The notes beneath the pieces were generated by a model. That model made no database searches. It was not told the DNA's origin and saw only the letters and a program-made list of their open reading frames with translations. A program made the position numbers and the translations under genes. 64,000 nt of DNA from Campylobacter sp. RM16187 (GTDB lineage Bacteria; Campylobacterota; Campylobacteria; Campylobacterales; Campylobacteraceae). The stretch's first letter is position 1. Each line of letters opens with the position of its first letter. Below, piece after piece: positions 47,702 through 55,502 of this stretch. The stretch spans positions 682,001 through 746,000 of the forward strand of contig NZ_CP012549.1 of the NCBI RefSeq assembly GCF_025319965.1, given 5' to 3'.

Positions 47702-48402
47702 GAGATGAAATTTTTAAAGAGCCGATAAAAAAGCAGTTTGAATTTGACGCTGCGGTCGCTAGCGTGTTTGACGATATGATAAACCGCTCGGTTCCGCACT
47801 ATGATATAGCCCAAAGCCTCATTGTCGAATTTCTTGTAAAAACCTTAAAAAAAGAAGCTTTTGTGCTTGATCTTGGCTGCTCTACGGCTTCTACTTTGCT
47901 AAGGCTTTATGAGGCGAGAAGTGATCTGAATTTGCGCGGTATAGATAACGCAGCCGCCATGCTTGAAAATGCAAACGCCAAGATAAGAGCTTATGGTGCA
48001 AATATAACTCTTGAGCTCGCCGATATCTTGGAGTGCGATTTAGGTGTGCAAGATGTGGTGCTTATGAACTATACTTTGCAGTTTATTCGCCCTATAAAAA
48101 GACAGGAATTCGTAGGCAAAATTTACGAGAGCCTAAATGAAAACGGAATTTTCGTCTTTAGCGAAAAGATGATATTTGAAGATAAGACATTAAGTAAAAA
48201 TATCATCGAAATTTACGAAAACTACAAGCTAAATCAAGGGTATTCTAAATTCGAAATCGCTCAAAAGCGAGAAGCTCTTGAAAACGTGCTGATACCATAT
48301 ACTGAAGCCGAAAATAGAGAGCTTGCTTTAAATGCGGGATTTAAGAGTGTGGAGTGCTTGTTTAGGTGGGCAAATTTCGCCGCATTTATAGCATTTAAGT
48401 AG
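47698..48402 (+). CDS. cmoA: Carboxy-S-adenosyl-L-methionine synthase CmoA
   Basis: 234 residues. SAM-binding fold with FDAAVASVFDDMINRSVPHYD near the start (split), VLDLGCSTASTLLRLY, RGIDNAAAMLENA and VVLMNYTLQFI. It matches CmoA, which makes carboxy-SAM for wobble uridine modification of tRNA. Some annotations call it a general methyltransferase. It ends the long rppH-cmoA run; the 88 bases after it hold a small dyad. Confidence 0.88.
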   Translation: MRDEIFKEPIKKQFEFDAAVASVFDDMINRSVPHYDIAQSLIVEFLVKTLKKEAFVLDLGCSTASTLLRLYEARSDLNLRGIDNAAAMLENANAKIRAYGANITLELADILECDLGVQDVVLMNYTLQFIRPIKRQEFVGKIYESLNENGIFVFSEKMIFEDKTLSKNIIEIYENYKLNQGYSKFEIAQKREALENVLIPYTEAENRELALNAGFKSVECLFRWANFAAFIAFK

Positions 48403-48454
48403 TATAAAATTTTCAAACGAATTTTAGTAATTAGCAAGTAAAATACCTCTTAAG

Positions 48455-48469
48455 AGTTGCGGTGCAACT
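48455..48469. promoter_or_regulatory. Inverted repeat upstream of the transglutaminase/MerT/MerP operon
   Basis: AGTTGC-GGT-GCAACT, a perfect 6-bp dyad, 22 bases before the ATG at 48491 and close to a TTTATA sequence. No T-run follows, so an operator is as likely as a cmoA terminator. Confidence 0.35.
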
Positions 48470-48490
48470 ATATTTATACAAGGCATTTTC

Positions 48491-49582
48491 ATGCAAAGAC
48501 GTGATTTTTTCAAATTTAGTGCGGTTGTCGGTGCGGCTAGTTTTGCGCCTAATGTTGTTTTAGCTAATAGTGAGGCGATTAAGACGCCTAACAAAAATAG
48601 AATTTTTGACGTTAGCCTTAAGCATAGTCTAAAAGAGCAAGGAAAGTTTAGTAGGCTTTGGGTTCCGCTTCTTGTCGGTAACGAATATCAGCAGCTTGTA
48701 AGCAACTATGATGTATCGACAAACGCAAAAGAACACTATATCTCAGATCTTGTGATACCTACGCTTTATGCGGGATTTGGCGAAGATGAAAAAGATGCGA
48801 ATTTAGAGCTTAAATTTCGAGTGCAAACACAGGAGAGAAATACCGATTTTAGCAAGGTAAATTTCAACGAAAACGAAAAACTTAGCCCTGAAGTTGAGTT
48901 TTTCTTAAAACCTACCAAACAAATTCCAAATACAGGCATAGTAAAGCAAAAGGCTGATGAGATCGTAAAGGGAATTAACGGCGATCTTGAAAAAGCAAGA
49001 GCGATATACACTTGGGTTGCAAATACTATGGAGCGCGATAACAGCGTCATAGGATGCGGTCTAGGAGATGTAAAAGCGATACTTGAAAGCGGAAAGCTCT
49101 TGGGCAAATGCACCGATATAAATTCCGTTTTCGTAGGGCTTTGCAGGGCGGTTGGCATACCTGCTAGAGAGCTCTTTGGCATAAGAGTCGGTCAAAGCAG
49201 ATTTTCAAACGAGATGGGCAAGGCGGATGAAAACGGACTTGCTAAAATTTCAGGCGGACAGCATTGCAGGGCGGAATTTTATCTTAAAGGATACGGCTGG
49301 ATACCTGTTGATCCTGCCGATGTTACTAAAGTGCGTCTGGGCGAAAAGCTAAGCAATAGCGATGAGAAGCTAAGCAAAATTCGCGAATATCTCTTTGGTA
49401 ACTGGGAGATGTGCTGGGTAGGATTTAACTACGGGCGCGACTTCATCTTAAAGCCAGAGCCAGAGCAGATTCCGCTAAACAACTTCGGCTATCCGTATGC
49501 GGAAACTGACGGAAATACGGCAAATTATTATTCGCCAAAAGAATTTAGCTACGACTATACCTCACAAGAGTTAAAAGCTTGA
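48491..49582 (+). CDS. Tat-exported transglutaminase-like protein
   Basis: 363 residues. The N-terminus MQRRDFFKFSAVVGAASFAP is a twin-arginine signal (RRDFFK, then a mild hydrophobic stretch and Ala-rich cleavage region). A beta-rich domain follows (about 40-160), then a transglutaminase/protease-like core with Cys about 207 in LGKCTDINSVFVGLC, His about 258 in GGQHCRAEF and Asp about 274 in IPVDPAD, a complete triad. The protein probably acts in the periplasm; the substrate is unknown. The stop overlaps the MerT-like start by 4 bases, so it is operon-linked to the metal-transport-like proteins. Confidence 0.82.
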   Translation: MQRRDFFKFSAVVGAASFAPNVVLANSEAIKTPNKNRIFDVSLKHSLKEQGKFSRLWVPLLVGNEYQQLVSNYDVSTNAKEHYISDLVIPTLYAGFGEDEKDANLELKFRVQTQERNTDFSKVNFNENEKLSPEVEFFLKPTKQIPNTGIVKQKADEIVKGINGDLEKARAIYTWVANTMERDNSVIGCGLGDVKAILESGKLLGKCTDINSVFVGLCRAVGIPARELFGIRVGQSRFSNEMGKADENGLAKISGGQHCRAEFYLKGYGWIPVDPADVTKVRLGEKLSNSDEKLSKIREYLFGNWEMCWVGFNYGRDFILKPEPEQIPLNNFGYPYAETDGNTANYYSPKEFSYDYTSQELKA

Positions 49583-49902
49583 GAAGTGTATTTTTAGCCA
49601 TTGCTTCGATAATAAGTGCCTTTGCGGCTACACTTTGTTGCTTGCCGGCACTTGTTTTTTTGATATTTGGATCTACATTTACTCTTTTTGGTTTTACCGA
49701 GCAGCTAAGCGAATTTAGAGGGATTTTAAGTATTCTTGCCCTTGTTTGCTTGGCTCTTTCTATATTTTATTTTTTTAAAAAAGATAGAAGTTGCTCGCTT
49801 AAAAAAACAGGCAAAAAATGGCTTTTGATATACGTTTTTTTAGCTGTTTTTGTGTTTATTTTGCTATCATATCCTGAAGTTTTGGGAGCTATCTATGCGT
49901 AA
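49579..49902 (+). CDS. MerT-like membrane protein
   Basis: 107 residues with three predicted membrane helices (about 5-30, 48-65, 80-103). The first carries the paired cysteines of MerT (ATLCCLPALVF). A second Cys, in DRSCSLKK, stands in the loop after helix 2, as in MerT where a second cysteine pair sits. MerT imports mercuric ions, but no MerA or MerR lies near, so another thiophilic metal or a redox role is possible. TTG at 49579 overlaps the preceding stop; the MerP-like gene overlaps its end by 8 bases. Confidence 0.7.
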   Translation: MRSVFLAIASIISAFAATLCCLPALVFLIFGSTFTLFGFTEQLSEFRGILSILALVCLALSIFYFFKKDRSCSLKKTGKKWLLIYVFLAVFVFILLSYPEVLGAIYA

Positions 49903-50167
49903 ATTTATCGCTCTTATCTTGCTTTGTGCTTTTGTATTTGCCGATCAAAAAGTTGTTATTTTGGTTGAGGAGATGCACTGTCCGCTTTGTACGGCTATGG
50001 TTAGAAAAGCGCTATTAAAAGTAGATGGCGTAAAAGAAGTAAAGGCTAGTTTGCGCGATAAGACGGCAGTTGTTAAGATGCTTAAAGATATAAGCGAGCA
50101 ACAACTCTTAGACGCAGTAGCAACAACAGGCTATAAAGGTAAGATAATAAATAACTTAAAGGAGTAG
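49895..50167 (+). CDS. MerP-like periplasmic metal-binding protein (HMA domain)
   Basis: 90 residues from ATG at 49895. A frame open from 49850 is rejected because the signal peptide starts at MRKFIALILLCAFVFA. After cleavage the protein is a single heavy-metal-associated domain: VEEMHCPLCTAMVRKALLKV and VKASLRDKTAVVKM. The MHCPLC motif is the GMTCxxC-type metal site. It is probably the periplasmic carrier that hands metal to the MerT-like protein. It is followed 2 bases later by pepD. Confidence 0.82.
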   Translation: MRKFIALILLCAFVFADQKVVILVEEMHCPLCTAMVRKALLKVDGVKEVKASLRDKTAVVKMLKDISEQQLLDAVATTGYKGKIINNLKE

Positions 50168-50169
50168 AA

Positions 50170-51447
50170 ATGCAAAAAAATGACGTTATGAGCGACTTTA
50201 AAAAGCTTTGCGAAATTCCTCACTGTAGCTATGAGACGGAACAGATGAGAGAATTCTTGGTAGAATTTGCCAAATCTCAAGGCTTTAATGTAGATGTGGA
50301 CGAGCTTGGAAATATACACGCTCACAAGGGAAATCCTAAAATTTGCCTTCAAAGCCACTATGATATGGTTTGCGTAGGTGCTGCTCCAAAGCTAGAGCTT
50401 ATCGAAGAAAACGGGATTTTAAGAGCTAAAAACTCAACTTTAGGTGCAGATAACGGCATAGGTGTAGCCATGATGATGGGTGCAATGAGAGAGTTTGCGA
50501 ATTTAGAGTGTCTATTTACTAACGATGAAGAGGTTGGTCTTGTAGGCGCAAATGGATTTAAGGGTAAGATTATCGCTCCAAATTTGTTAAATTTAGACAG
50601 CGAAGAAGATGATCGTGTGACTTTAGGTTGTGCCGGCGGTATAAACGTAAGCGCAAAGGTAAGCGATGAGAAAGTTAAAAAAATCGGAAAAGTTTATGAG
50701 GTAAGCGTTACCGGACTTCCTGGCGGTCACTCAGGTAATGAAATCCACAAAAATATACCAAGTTCTATAAAGATAATCGGCAAATTTTTAGCCGAAAACG
50801 GTTGTGAGCTGATCAGTCTTGACTTTGGCGAAAGAAGCAACTCTATCCCTGCAAATGCAAGATGCAAGGTGCTTTGCGCGCAAGAGCTAAAATCAAACGG
50901 CCTTGTAGAAGTAGTTGCTCTTAATGAAGATAGTGCCGAGGTGCTGGCTCATAGTGGTAAAATTTTAGCCCTTATTAACTCATTCCCGCAAGGCGTAAGA
51001 AGCTATAATGTCGAGCTAAATATGGTAAATAACAGCATAAATCTCTCAACCGTCAAGCAAAAAGACGGCTTGGTGGAATTTGACTTCTTCGGAAGAGCTA
51101 TGACTAGAGAAGGCCTTGACATCGTAGGTTTTGAGACTAAGACTTTGGCCGAGGCTCTTGGATTTGACGTTAGCGTAAGAGATCGTTCGGCTAACTGGAG
51201 TCCGTCTATTAGCGAATTTAGCGAAGTAGTACTTGAAGAGCTTAAGAAATTTAAGCCAGAAGCTAAATTTTCGGCAGTTCACGCAGGGCTTGAATGCGGA
51301 ATTTTAGTAAGCAAGCAGCCTGGGCTTGAAGCTTGCTCTATCGGACCGAACATCCACTCGCCTCACTCGGTAAATGAGCGCTGCGAGATAGAGTCAGTCG
51401 AGATGATGGATAAGGTAGTAAGAAATATAATCGCTAGATTTCAATAA
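50170..51447 (+). CDS. pepD: Aminoacyl-histidine dipeptidase (M20 family)
   Basis: 425 residues. M20C peptidase with zinc ligands in LQSHYDMVC, GADNGIGVAM, FTNDEEVGLVGANGF and LNLDSEEDDRVTLGCAGG; the C-terminal HAGLECGIL and a final His in NIHSPHS complete the site. It splits Xaa-His dipeptides in the cytoplasm. It is shorter than E. coli PepD (485). It starts 2 bases after the MerP-like gene, but that may be chance. A likely terminator follows. Confidence 0.92.
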   Translation: MQKNDVMSDFKKLCEIPHCSYETEQMREFLVEFAKSQGFNVDVDELGNIHAHKGNPKICLQSHYDMVCVGAAPKLELIEENGILRAKNSTLGADNGIGVAMMMGAMREFANLECLFTNDEEVGLVGANGFKGKIIAPNLLNLDSEEDDRVTLGCAGGINVSAKVSDEKVKKIGKVYEVSVTGLPGGHSGNEIHKNIPSSIKIIGKFLAENGCELISLDFGERSNSIPANARCKVLCAQELKSNGLVEVVALNEDSAEVLAHSGKILALINSFPQGVRSYNVELNMVNNSINLSTVKQKDGLVEFDFFGRAMTREGLDIVGFETKTLAEALGFDVSVRDRSANWSPSISEFSEVVLEELKKFKPEAKFSAVHAGLECGILVSKQPGLEACSIGPNIHSPHSVNERCEIESVEMMDKVVRNIIARFQ

Positions 51448-51464
51448 TCTTAAATGATATTAGA

Positions 51465-51502
51465 TAGGGTGCTTGCGAGCTATTAGCGCTTGTGGCACCC
51501 TT
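51465..51502 (+). terminator. Probable pepD terminator
   Basis: Outer stem AGGGTGC/GCACCCT with a 22-base loop, followed by TTAAAATTTT, starting 17 bases after pepD. The long loop makes it a modest call. Confidence 0.5.
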
Positions 51503-51534
51503 AAAATTTTCAAGCTTGTAAATGCAAATTTAAC

Positions 51535-52167
51535 TCAAATTCTCTTATCTTTGCTTTTACAAAGCTCGCTCATAAAGCACTCTTCACACTTTGGTTTAAC
51601 CGCTTTGCAGGTATATCGGCCAAATAAGACCATGGCTTGATGAAGTATATTTAGATCAGTTTTAAATGCTTTGGTTAGATCTATCTCTACGCCTTCTGGA
51701 GTCTTTGCATTGCTTAAATTTAATCTATGGGACACTCTAAATACATGCGTATCTACAGCCATTAAATTTTCACCATTATGCTCTATTAGCACGACGTGTG
51801 CGGTTTTTTGTCCAACTCCAGCAAGGCTTATCAGGTCTTTTTCATTTAGCGGAATCTCGCCTCCGAAATTTTCCATCACGCTTTTTGCCATTTTGATCAA
51901 ATTTTGAGCCTTGTTATTAAAAAAACTACAGCTTTGTATGAGCATTTTAACGCTTGCTAAATTTGCCTGCGATAAGGATTTGATATCTGGATATGCTTTA
52001 AACAGCTCAGGTGTTATTAGATTGACCCTTTTGTCTGTGCATTGTGCAGATAACATTACACATACTAATAGTTCGTATAGATTTCTAAACCGAAGTTCGC
52101 TTCTTGCATTTTCAAAATTCGCTAAAAATTTATTTTTTATATTTTGTATGTCTTTTTTCGTTCTCAA
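51535..52167 (-). CDS. nth: Endonuclease III
   Basis: 210 residues. Base-excision glycosylase/AP lyase for oxidised pyrimidines. Visible are VMLSAQCTDKRVN, the helix-hairpin-helix LAGVGQKTAHVVL with the catalytic Lys, AVDTHVFRVSHRL with the catalytic Asp, and the 4Fe-4S loop CKAVKPKCEECFMSELC (CX6CX2CX5C). It is a single gene opposite to peb4; its start faces the peb4 promoter. Confidence 0.97.
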   Translation of the reverse strand: MRTKKDIQNIKNKFLANFENARSELRFRNLYELLVCVMLSAQCTDKRVNLITPELFKAYPDIKSLSQANLASVKMLIQSCSFFNNKAQNLIKMAKSVMENFGGEIPLNEKDLISLAGVGQKTAHVVLIEHNGENLMAVDTHVFRVSHRLNLSNAKTPEGVEIDLTKAFKTDLNILHQAMVLFGRYTCKAVKPKCEECFMSELCKSKDKRI

Positions 52168-52232
52168 GGATATAGCTCAGCCTTTTTAGTTTAAAATTTC
52201 AACGAATTATAACCTATTCTTAACAACTTTCT

Positions 52233-52241
52233 TGGTATAAT
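52233..52241 (+). promoter_or_regulatory. Extended -10 promoter for peb4
   Basis: TGGTATAAT fits TGnTATAAT and lies 29 bases before the ATG; the ribosome site AAGGA is at 52261-52265. Confidence 0.65.
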
Positions 52242-52270
52242 CGAGCGTAAATTTTTTAAAAAGGATTCGC

Positions 52271-53086
52271 ATGATGAATAAGGTTTTGTTTGGAGCTTTG
52301 AGTTTAGCGGCTGCTATGAGCCTAAATGCAGCTGTTTATGCAACTGTTGATGGTATGAATATAGAAGATAAAGATGTGCAACTTACGCTTGGTGCTATGC
52401 CTGGAGTTACTCTTGAACAACTTCCTAAAGATACTCAAAAAAAGGTAATAGACGAGACTATAAATAGAAAACTTCTTACTAAAGAGGCTAAAAAAAGCGG
52501 AATAGAGAAAGATAGCGAATATAAAAACGCTATAGAGACTTTAAAAGATAATGTAGCATTAGATGTTTGGATGAGAAAAATTTTTAATGCAATTAAGGTA
52601 AGCGAAAAAGATGTAAAAGATTTTTATGATAAAAATAAAGATCAGTTTGCAGAGCCCGCTCAGGCTAAAGCTAAACATATTTTAGTATCTGCTGAAAAAG
52701 ACGCAGTTGATATAATAAATCAGCTAAAGGGACTAAAAGGAGATGCTTTAGTTAAAAAATTTGAAGAGATAGCTAAAGCTAAATCAATAGATCCCGGTTC
52801 AGGCGCTAACGGCGGTGAGCTAGGCTGGTTTGGTCAATCTCAAATGGTAAAACCATTCGCAGATGCTGCTTTTGCTCTTAAAAAAGGTGAAATTACAACA
52901 AAACCTGTTCAAACACAGTTTGGTTATCACGTAATATTTAAAGAGGATTCCAGAAATGCAGGAACAGCTACTTTTAATGAGGTCAAGGGACATATTGAAA
53001 GTAATTTAAAGATGGAAAAATTTAGAGACGAGATCAAAAAACGTGGCGATGATCTTCGCGCTAAATCAAAAGTTGAATATAAATAA
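52271..53086 (+). CDS. peb4: Peb4/Cbf2 periplasmic parvulin-type peptidyl-prolyl isomerase
   Basis: 271 residues. Signal peptide KVLFGALSLAAAMSLNAAV, an N-terminal SurA/PrsA-like helical part (about 25-125) and a C-terminal parvulin domain: AKAKHILVSAEK, DPGSGANGGELGWFGQSQM, FADAAFALKKGEIT and QFGYHVIFKED. In C. jejuni Peb4 is a chaperone for outer-membrane proteins and affects adhesion and biofilm. Two ATGs (52271, 52274) are both possible. fba follows 17 bases later, as in C. jejuni (recalled). Confidence 0.93.
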   Translation: MMNKVLFGALSLAAAMSLNAAVYATVDGMNIEDKDVQLTLGAMPGVTLEQLPKDTQKKVIDETINRKLLTKEAKKSGIEKDSEYKNAIETLKDNVALDVWMRKIFNAIKVSEKDVKDFYDKNKDQFAEPAQAKAKHILVSAEKDAVDIINQLKGLKGDALVKKFEEIAKAKSIDPGSGANGGELGWFGQSQMVKPFADAAFALKKGEITTKPVQTQFGYHVIFKEDSRNAGTATFNEVKGHIESNLKMEKFRDEIKKRGDDLRAKSKVEYK

Positions 53087-53103
53087 TTAAAAAGAGGTGC
53101 AAA

Positions 53104-54168
53104 ATGGGTGTTTTAGATATCATAAAGCCAGGAGTTTTGGTAGGAGATGACGTTAATAAACTTTATGAACATGCTAAAAGCGAAGGGTTTGCGATCCCTG
53201 CGGTAAATGTTGTCGGAAGCAACTCAATAAATGCTGTATTGGAAGCAGCAAAGACAGCTAAATCACCTGTTATTATTCAGTTTTCAAACGGCGGGGCTGG
53301 ATTTTATGCCGGTAAGGCCTGCGAAAATGCGGCCGTTCTAGGAGCGGTCGCAGGAGCGCAACATGTGCATATGCTCTCCAGTGCCTACGGTATTCCCGTG
53401 ATCTTACATACTGATCATGCCGCAAAAAAATTGCTCCCATGGATAGATGAACTTATTAAATTTAGCCGTGAGTATAAGAAATTTCACGGCAAACCGCTTT
53501 TTAGTTCTCATATGCTTGATCTTAGCGAAGAGAGCTTGGAAGAAAATATTTCCATTTGTGAAAAATATCTAAAAGAGCTTAGTGAGCTAGGAATTAGCCT
53601 AGAAATCGAGCTTGGAGTAACAGGTGGAGAAGAGGACGGAGTCGATAATACGGGCGTAGATAATGCTCTTTTATACACACAACCTGAAGATGTCGCGCTT
53701 GCTTATGAAAGACTTGGTAAGATAAGTGATAAATTTAGCATAGCGGCTAGCTTTGGTAATGTTCACGGGGTTTATAAGCCAGGAAATGTGGTTTTAAGAC
53801 CTGAAATTTTAAAAAATTCTCAAGAATTTGTAAGTAAAAAATTTAATACGGCTTGCAAAAAACCTGTAAATTTCGTATTTCACGGTGGAAGTGGAAGCGA
53901 AATCAAAGACATTAAAGATGCCGTTAGCTACGGCGTGATTAAGATGAATATAGATACCGATACTCAGTGGGCGTTTTGGGACGGAGTAAGGGAGTATGAA
54001 CTAAAAAATAGAGCCTATTTGCAAGGTCAAATAGGAAATCCTGAAGGTGATGATAAACCTAATAAAAAATATTATGATCCTAGAAAATGGCTAAGAGGCG
54101 GAGAAGAGTCTATGATGAAACGCCTACTTACAGCATTTGAGGATTTAAACTGCTTGAATAGAAATTAA
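53104..54168 (+). CDS. fba: Class II fructose-bisphosphate aldolase
   Basis: 354 residues. Zinc enzyme used in gluconeogenesis in Campylobacter, which lacks phosphofructokinase. Zinc ligands lie in HTDHAAKKLLPW, FGNVHGVY and FHGGSGS. LEIELGVTGGEEDGVDN and MNIDTDTQWAFWDG belong to the E. coli FbaA type. RBS AGAGG precedes ATG. It is followed after 8 bases by the stator-like pair. Confidence 0.96.
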   Translation: MGVLDIIKPGVLVGDDVNKLYEHAKSEGFAIPAVNVVGSNSINAVLEAAKTAKSPVIIQFSNGGAGFYAGKACENAAVLGAVAGAQHVHMLSSAYGIPVILHTDHAAKKLLPWIDELIKFSREYKKFHGKPLFSSHMLDLSEESLEENISICEKYLKELSELGISLEIELGVTGGEEDGVDNTGVDNALLYTQPEDVALAYERLGKISDKFSIAASFGNVHGVYKPGNVVLRPEILKNSQEFVSKKFNTACKKPVNFVFHGGSGSEIKDIKDAVSYGVIKMNIDTDTQWAFWDGVREYELKNRAYLQGQIGNPEGDDKPNKKYYDPRKWLRGGEESMMKRLLTAFEDLNCLNRN

Positions 54169-54176
54169 GGTTGTAT

Positions 54177-55502
54177 ATGGGTTTAAAAAACGATACCTTA
54201 GCCGAACTTGCTCTGCCTGAAGCGCAGAATAGAAAGTCGGCTCTGGTATATTTAAAAATAGTATTTTTGCCGATTGCTATATATGTTATTGTTCTTCTTG
54301 GTTATTTTAAAGTTATAGATTTTAAAGTGGGTCTTCATACTGTCATAATGATGGGTATAATACTTTTTATCGCTTTGATTTTTGCTAAAAACAGTGCCGA
54401 GCTTGCCTATTGTCACTTTGAGCAAAGTGGAGCTGATTTTAAGAGAAATTTAAAAGAGTATATTATCAAACATCTCTTGGTGATCGGAAAAGATACGAAG
54501 TCAAACGCTAGTTTCGATGATTTTGTAGAGTATTATACCAGAAATTTAAGAAATGAAAATTTTGCTTCAGTGGGTGCTGGCATCTTTCCTATGCTTGGAA
54601 TTTTGGGAACATTTATAAGTATAGCTTTATCTATGCCTGAGTTTAACTCATCAAATACTATTGGGCTTGAAAAAGAGATTTCAATGCTTTTAAGTGGCGT
54701 TGCTACCGCATTTTATGTCTCAATTTACGGAATATTCTTAGCTCTTTGGTGGATTTTTTTTGAAAAATACGGAATGAGTCGTTTTGAAATTTTGGTTAGG
54801 CGACAAAAGAATTCTACAAGCTCGTTTTTTTGGACCAAAGAGGAGATTGATAGAAGATTTCTACAAGAAAATTTAAGCCATTTTGAAAAGATAGGTGTGA
54901 TATTTGAGCATGTAAGCAATCAAGAATTTTTTGCAGAACTTAATAAGACTATAGATAATAAATTTAAAGTATTTAGCGATATTGTAAAAACAGAGGGAGA
55001 TGCTGTAAAACTTAGTAGCGAACATATAAAACAGACCATGACAGCCCTTTTAAAATCCTCAAAAGATCAAAGGGATCTAGTTAAAATTCATGCTGAAATT
55101 TTAAATGTTATCAATAAATTTAATATCAATATTAAAGATATGCAGATGAAATTTTCAGAGCAGTATAATAAGCTTTATGACGTAGGAAATGAGCGCATAT
55201 TAAAGCTTGAAAAAAGCGTCATAGATTTAGAAAATAATATTAAAAATTTCAACATCTCACTTAATACTTTTAGCGATGAGATATTGGAAAAACAAAAACA
55301 AGCTATGGATGGATTTAAGACTAGCCTAATAGAAGGAATGAGTGCTTTTAAAGAGGCTTTTAACGAAGAAAATATAGCCTATGATAACAATATAGATCTT
55401 ATTAACGAGCTAAAACAGGATATTGACGAGCTTGATAAAGAAGCAAGTGAGATCTTGCAAACAATAGAAAAAGCAAGCATGTTAAATGAAGATAAGAAAT
55501 AG
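54177..55502 (+). CDS. MotA/TolQ/ExbB-type proton channel protein with long coiled-coil tail
   Basis: 441 residues from ATG at 54177, with AAGG at 54167-54170 at a proper distance; a TTG at 54171 is less likely. Helices at about 26-46 and 52-70 are followed by a cytoplasmic part, then the MotA/ExbB core: VGAGIFPMLGILGTFISIALS and SGVATAFYVSIYGIFLALWW (first given as its parts). Residues about 230-441 form a long charged helical tail with heptad-like spacing, unlike TolQ/ExbB, which end soon after the last helix. It overlaps the OmpA/MotB-like gene by 17 bases, which fits a 5:2 stator pair. Confidence 0.8.
   Translation: MGLKNDTLAELALPEAQNRKSALVYLKIVFLPIAIYVIVLLGYFKVIDFKVGLHTVIMMGIILFIALIFAKNSAELAYCHFEQSGADFKRNLKEYIIKHLLVIGKDTKSNASFDDFVEYYTRNLRNENFASVGAGIFPMLGILGTFISIALSMPEFNSSNTIGLEKEISMLLSGVATAFYVSIYGIFLALWWIFFEKYGMSRFEILVRRQKNSTSSFFWTKEEIDRRFLQENLSHFEKIGVIFEHVSNQEFFAELNKTIDNKFKVFSDIVKTEGDAVKLSSEHIKQTMTALLKSSKDQRDLVKIHAEILNVINKFNINIKDMQMKFSEQYNKLYDVGNERILKLEKSVIDLENNIKNFNISLNTFSDEILEKQKQAMDGFKTSLIEGMSAFKEAFNEENIAYDNNIDLINELKQDIDELDKEASEILQTIEKASMLNEDKK

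Noticed and set aside
49579-50167. A mercury-resistance (mer) operon
   Set aside because: Only MerT-like and MerP-like genes are present, with no reductase or MerR, so a mercury role is not supported.
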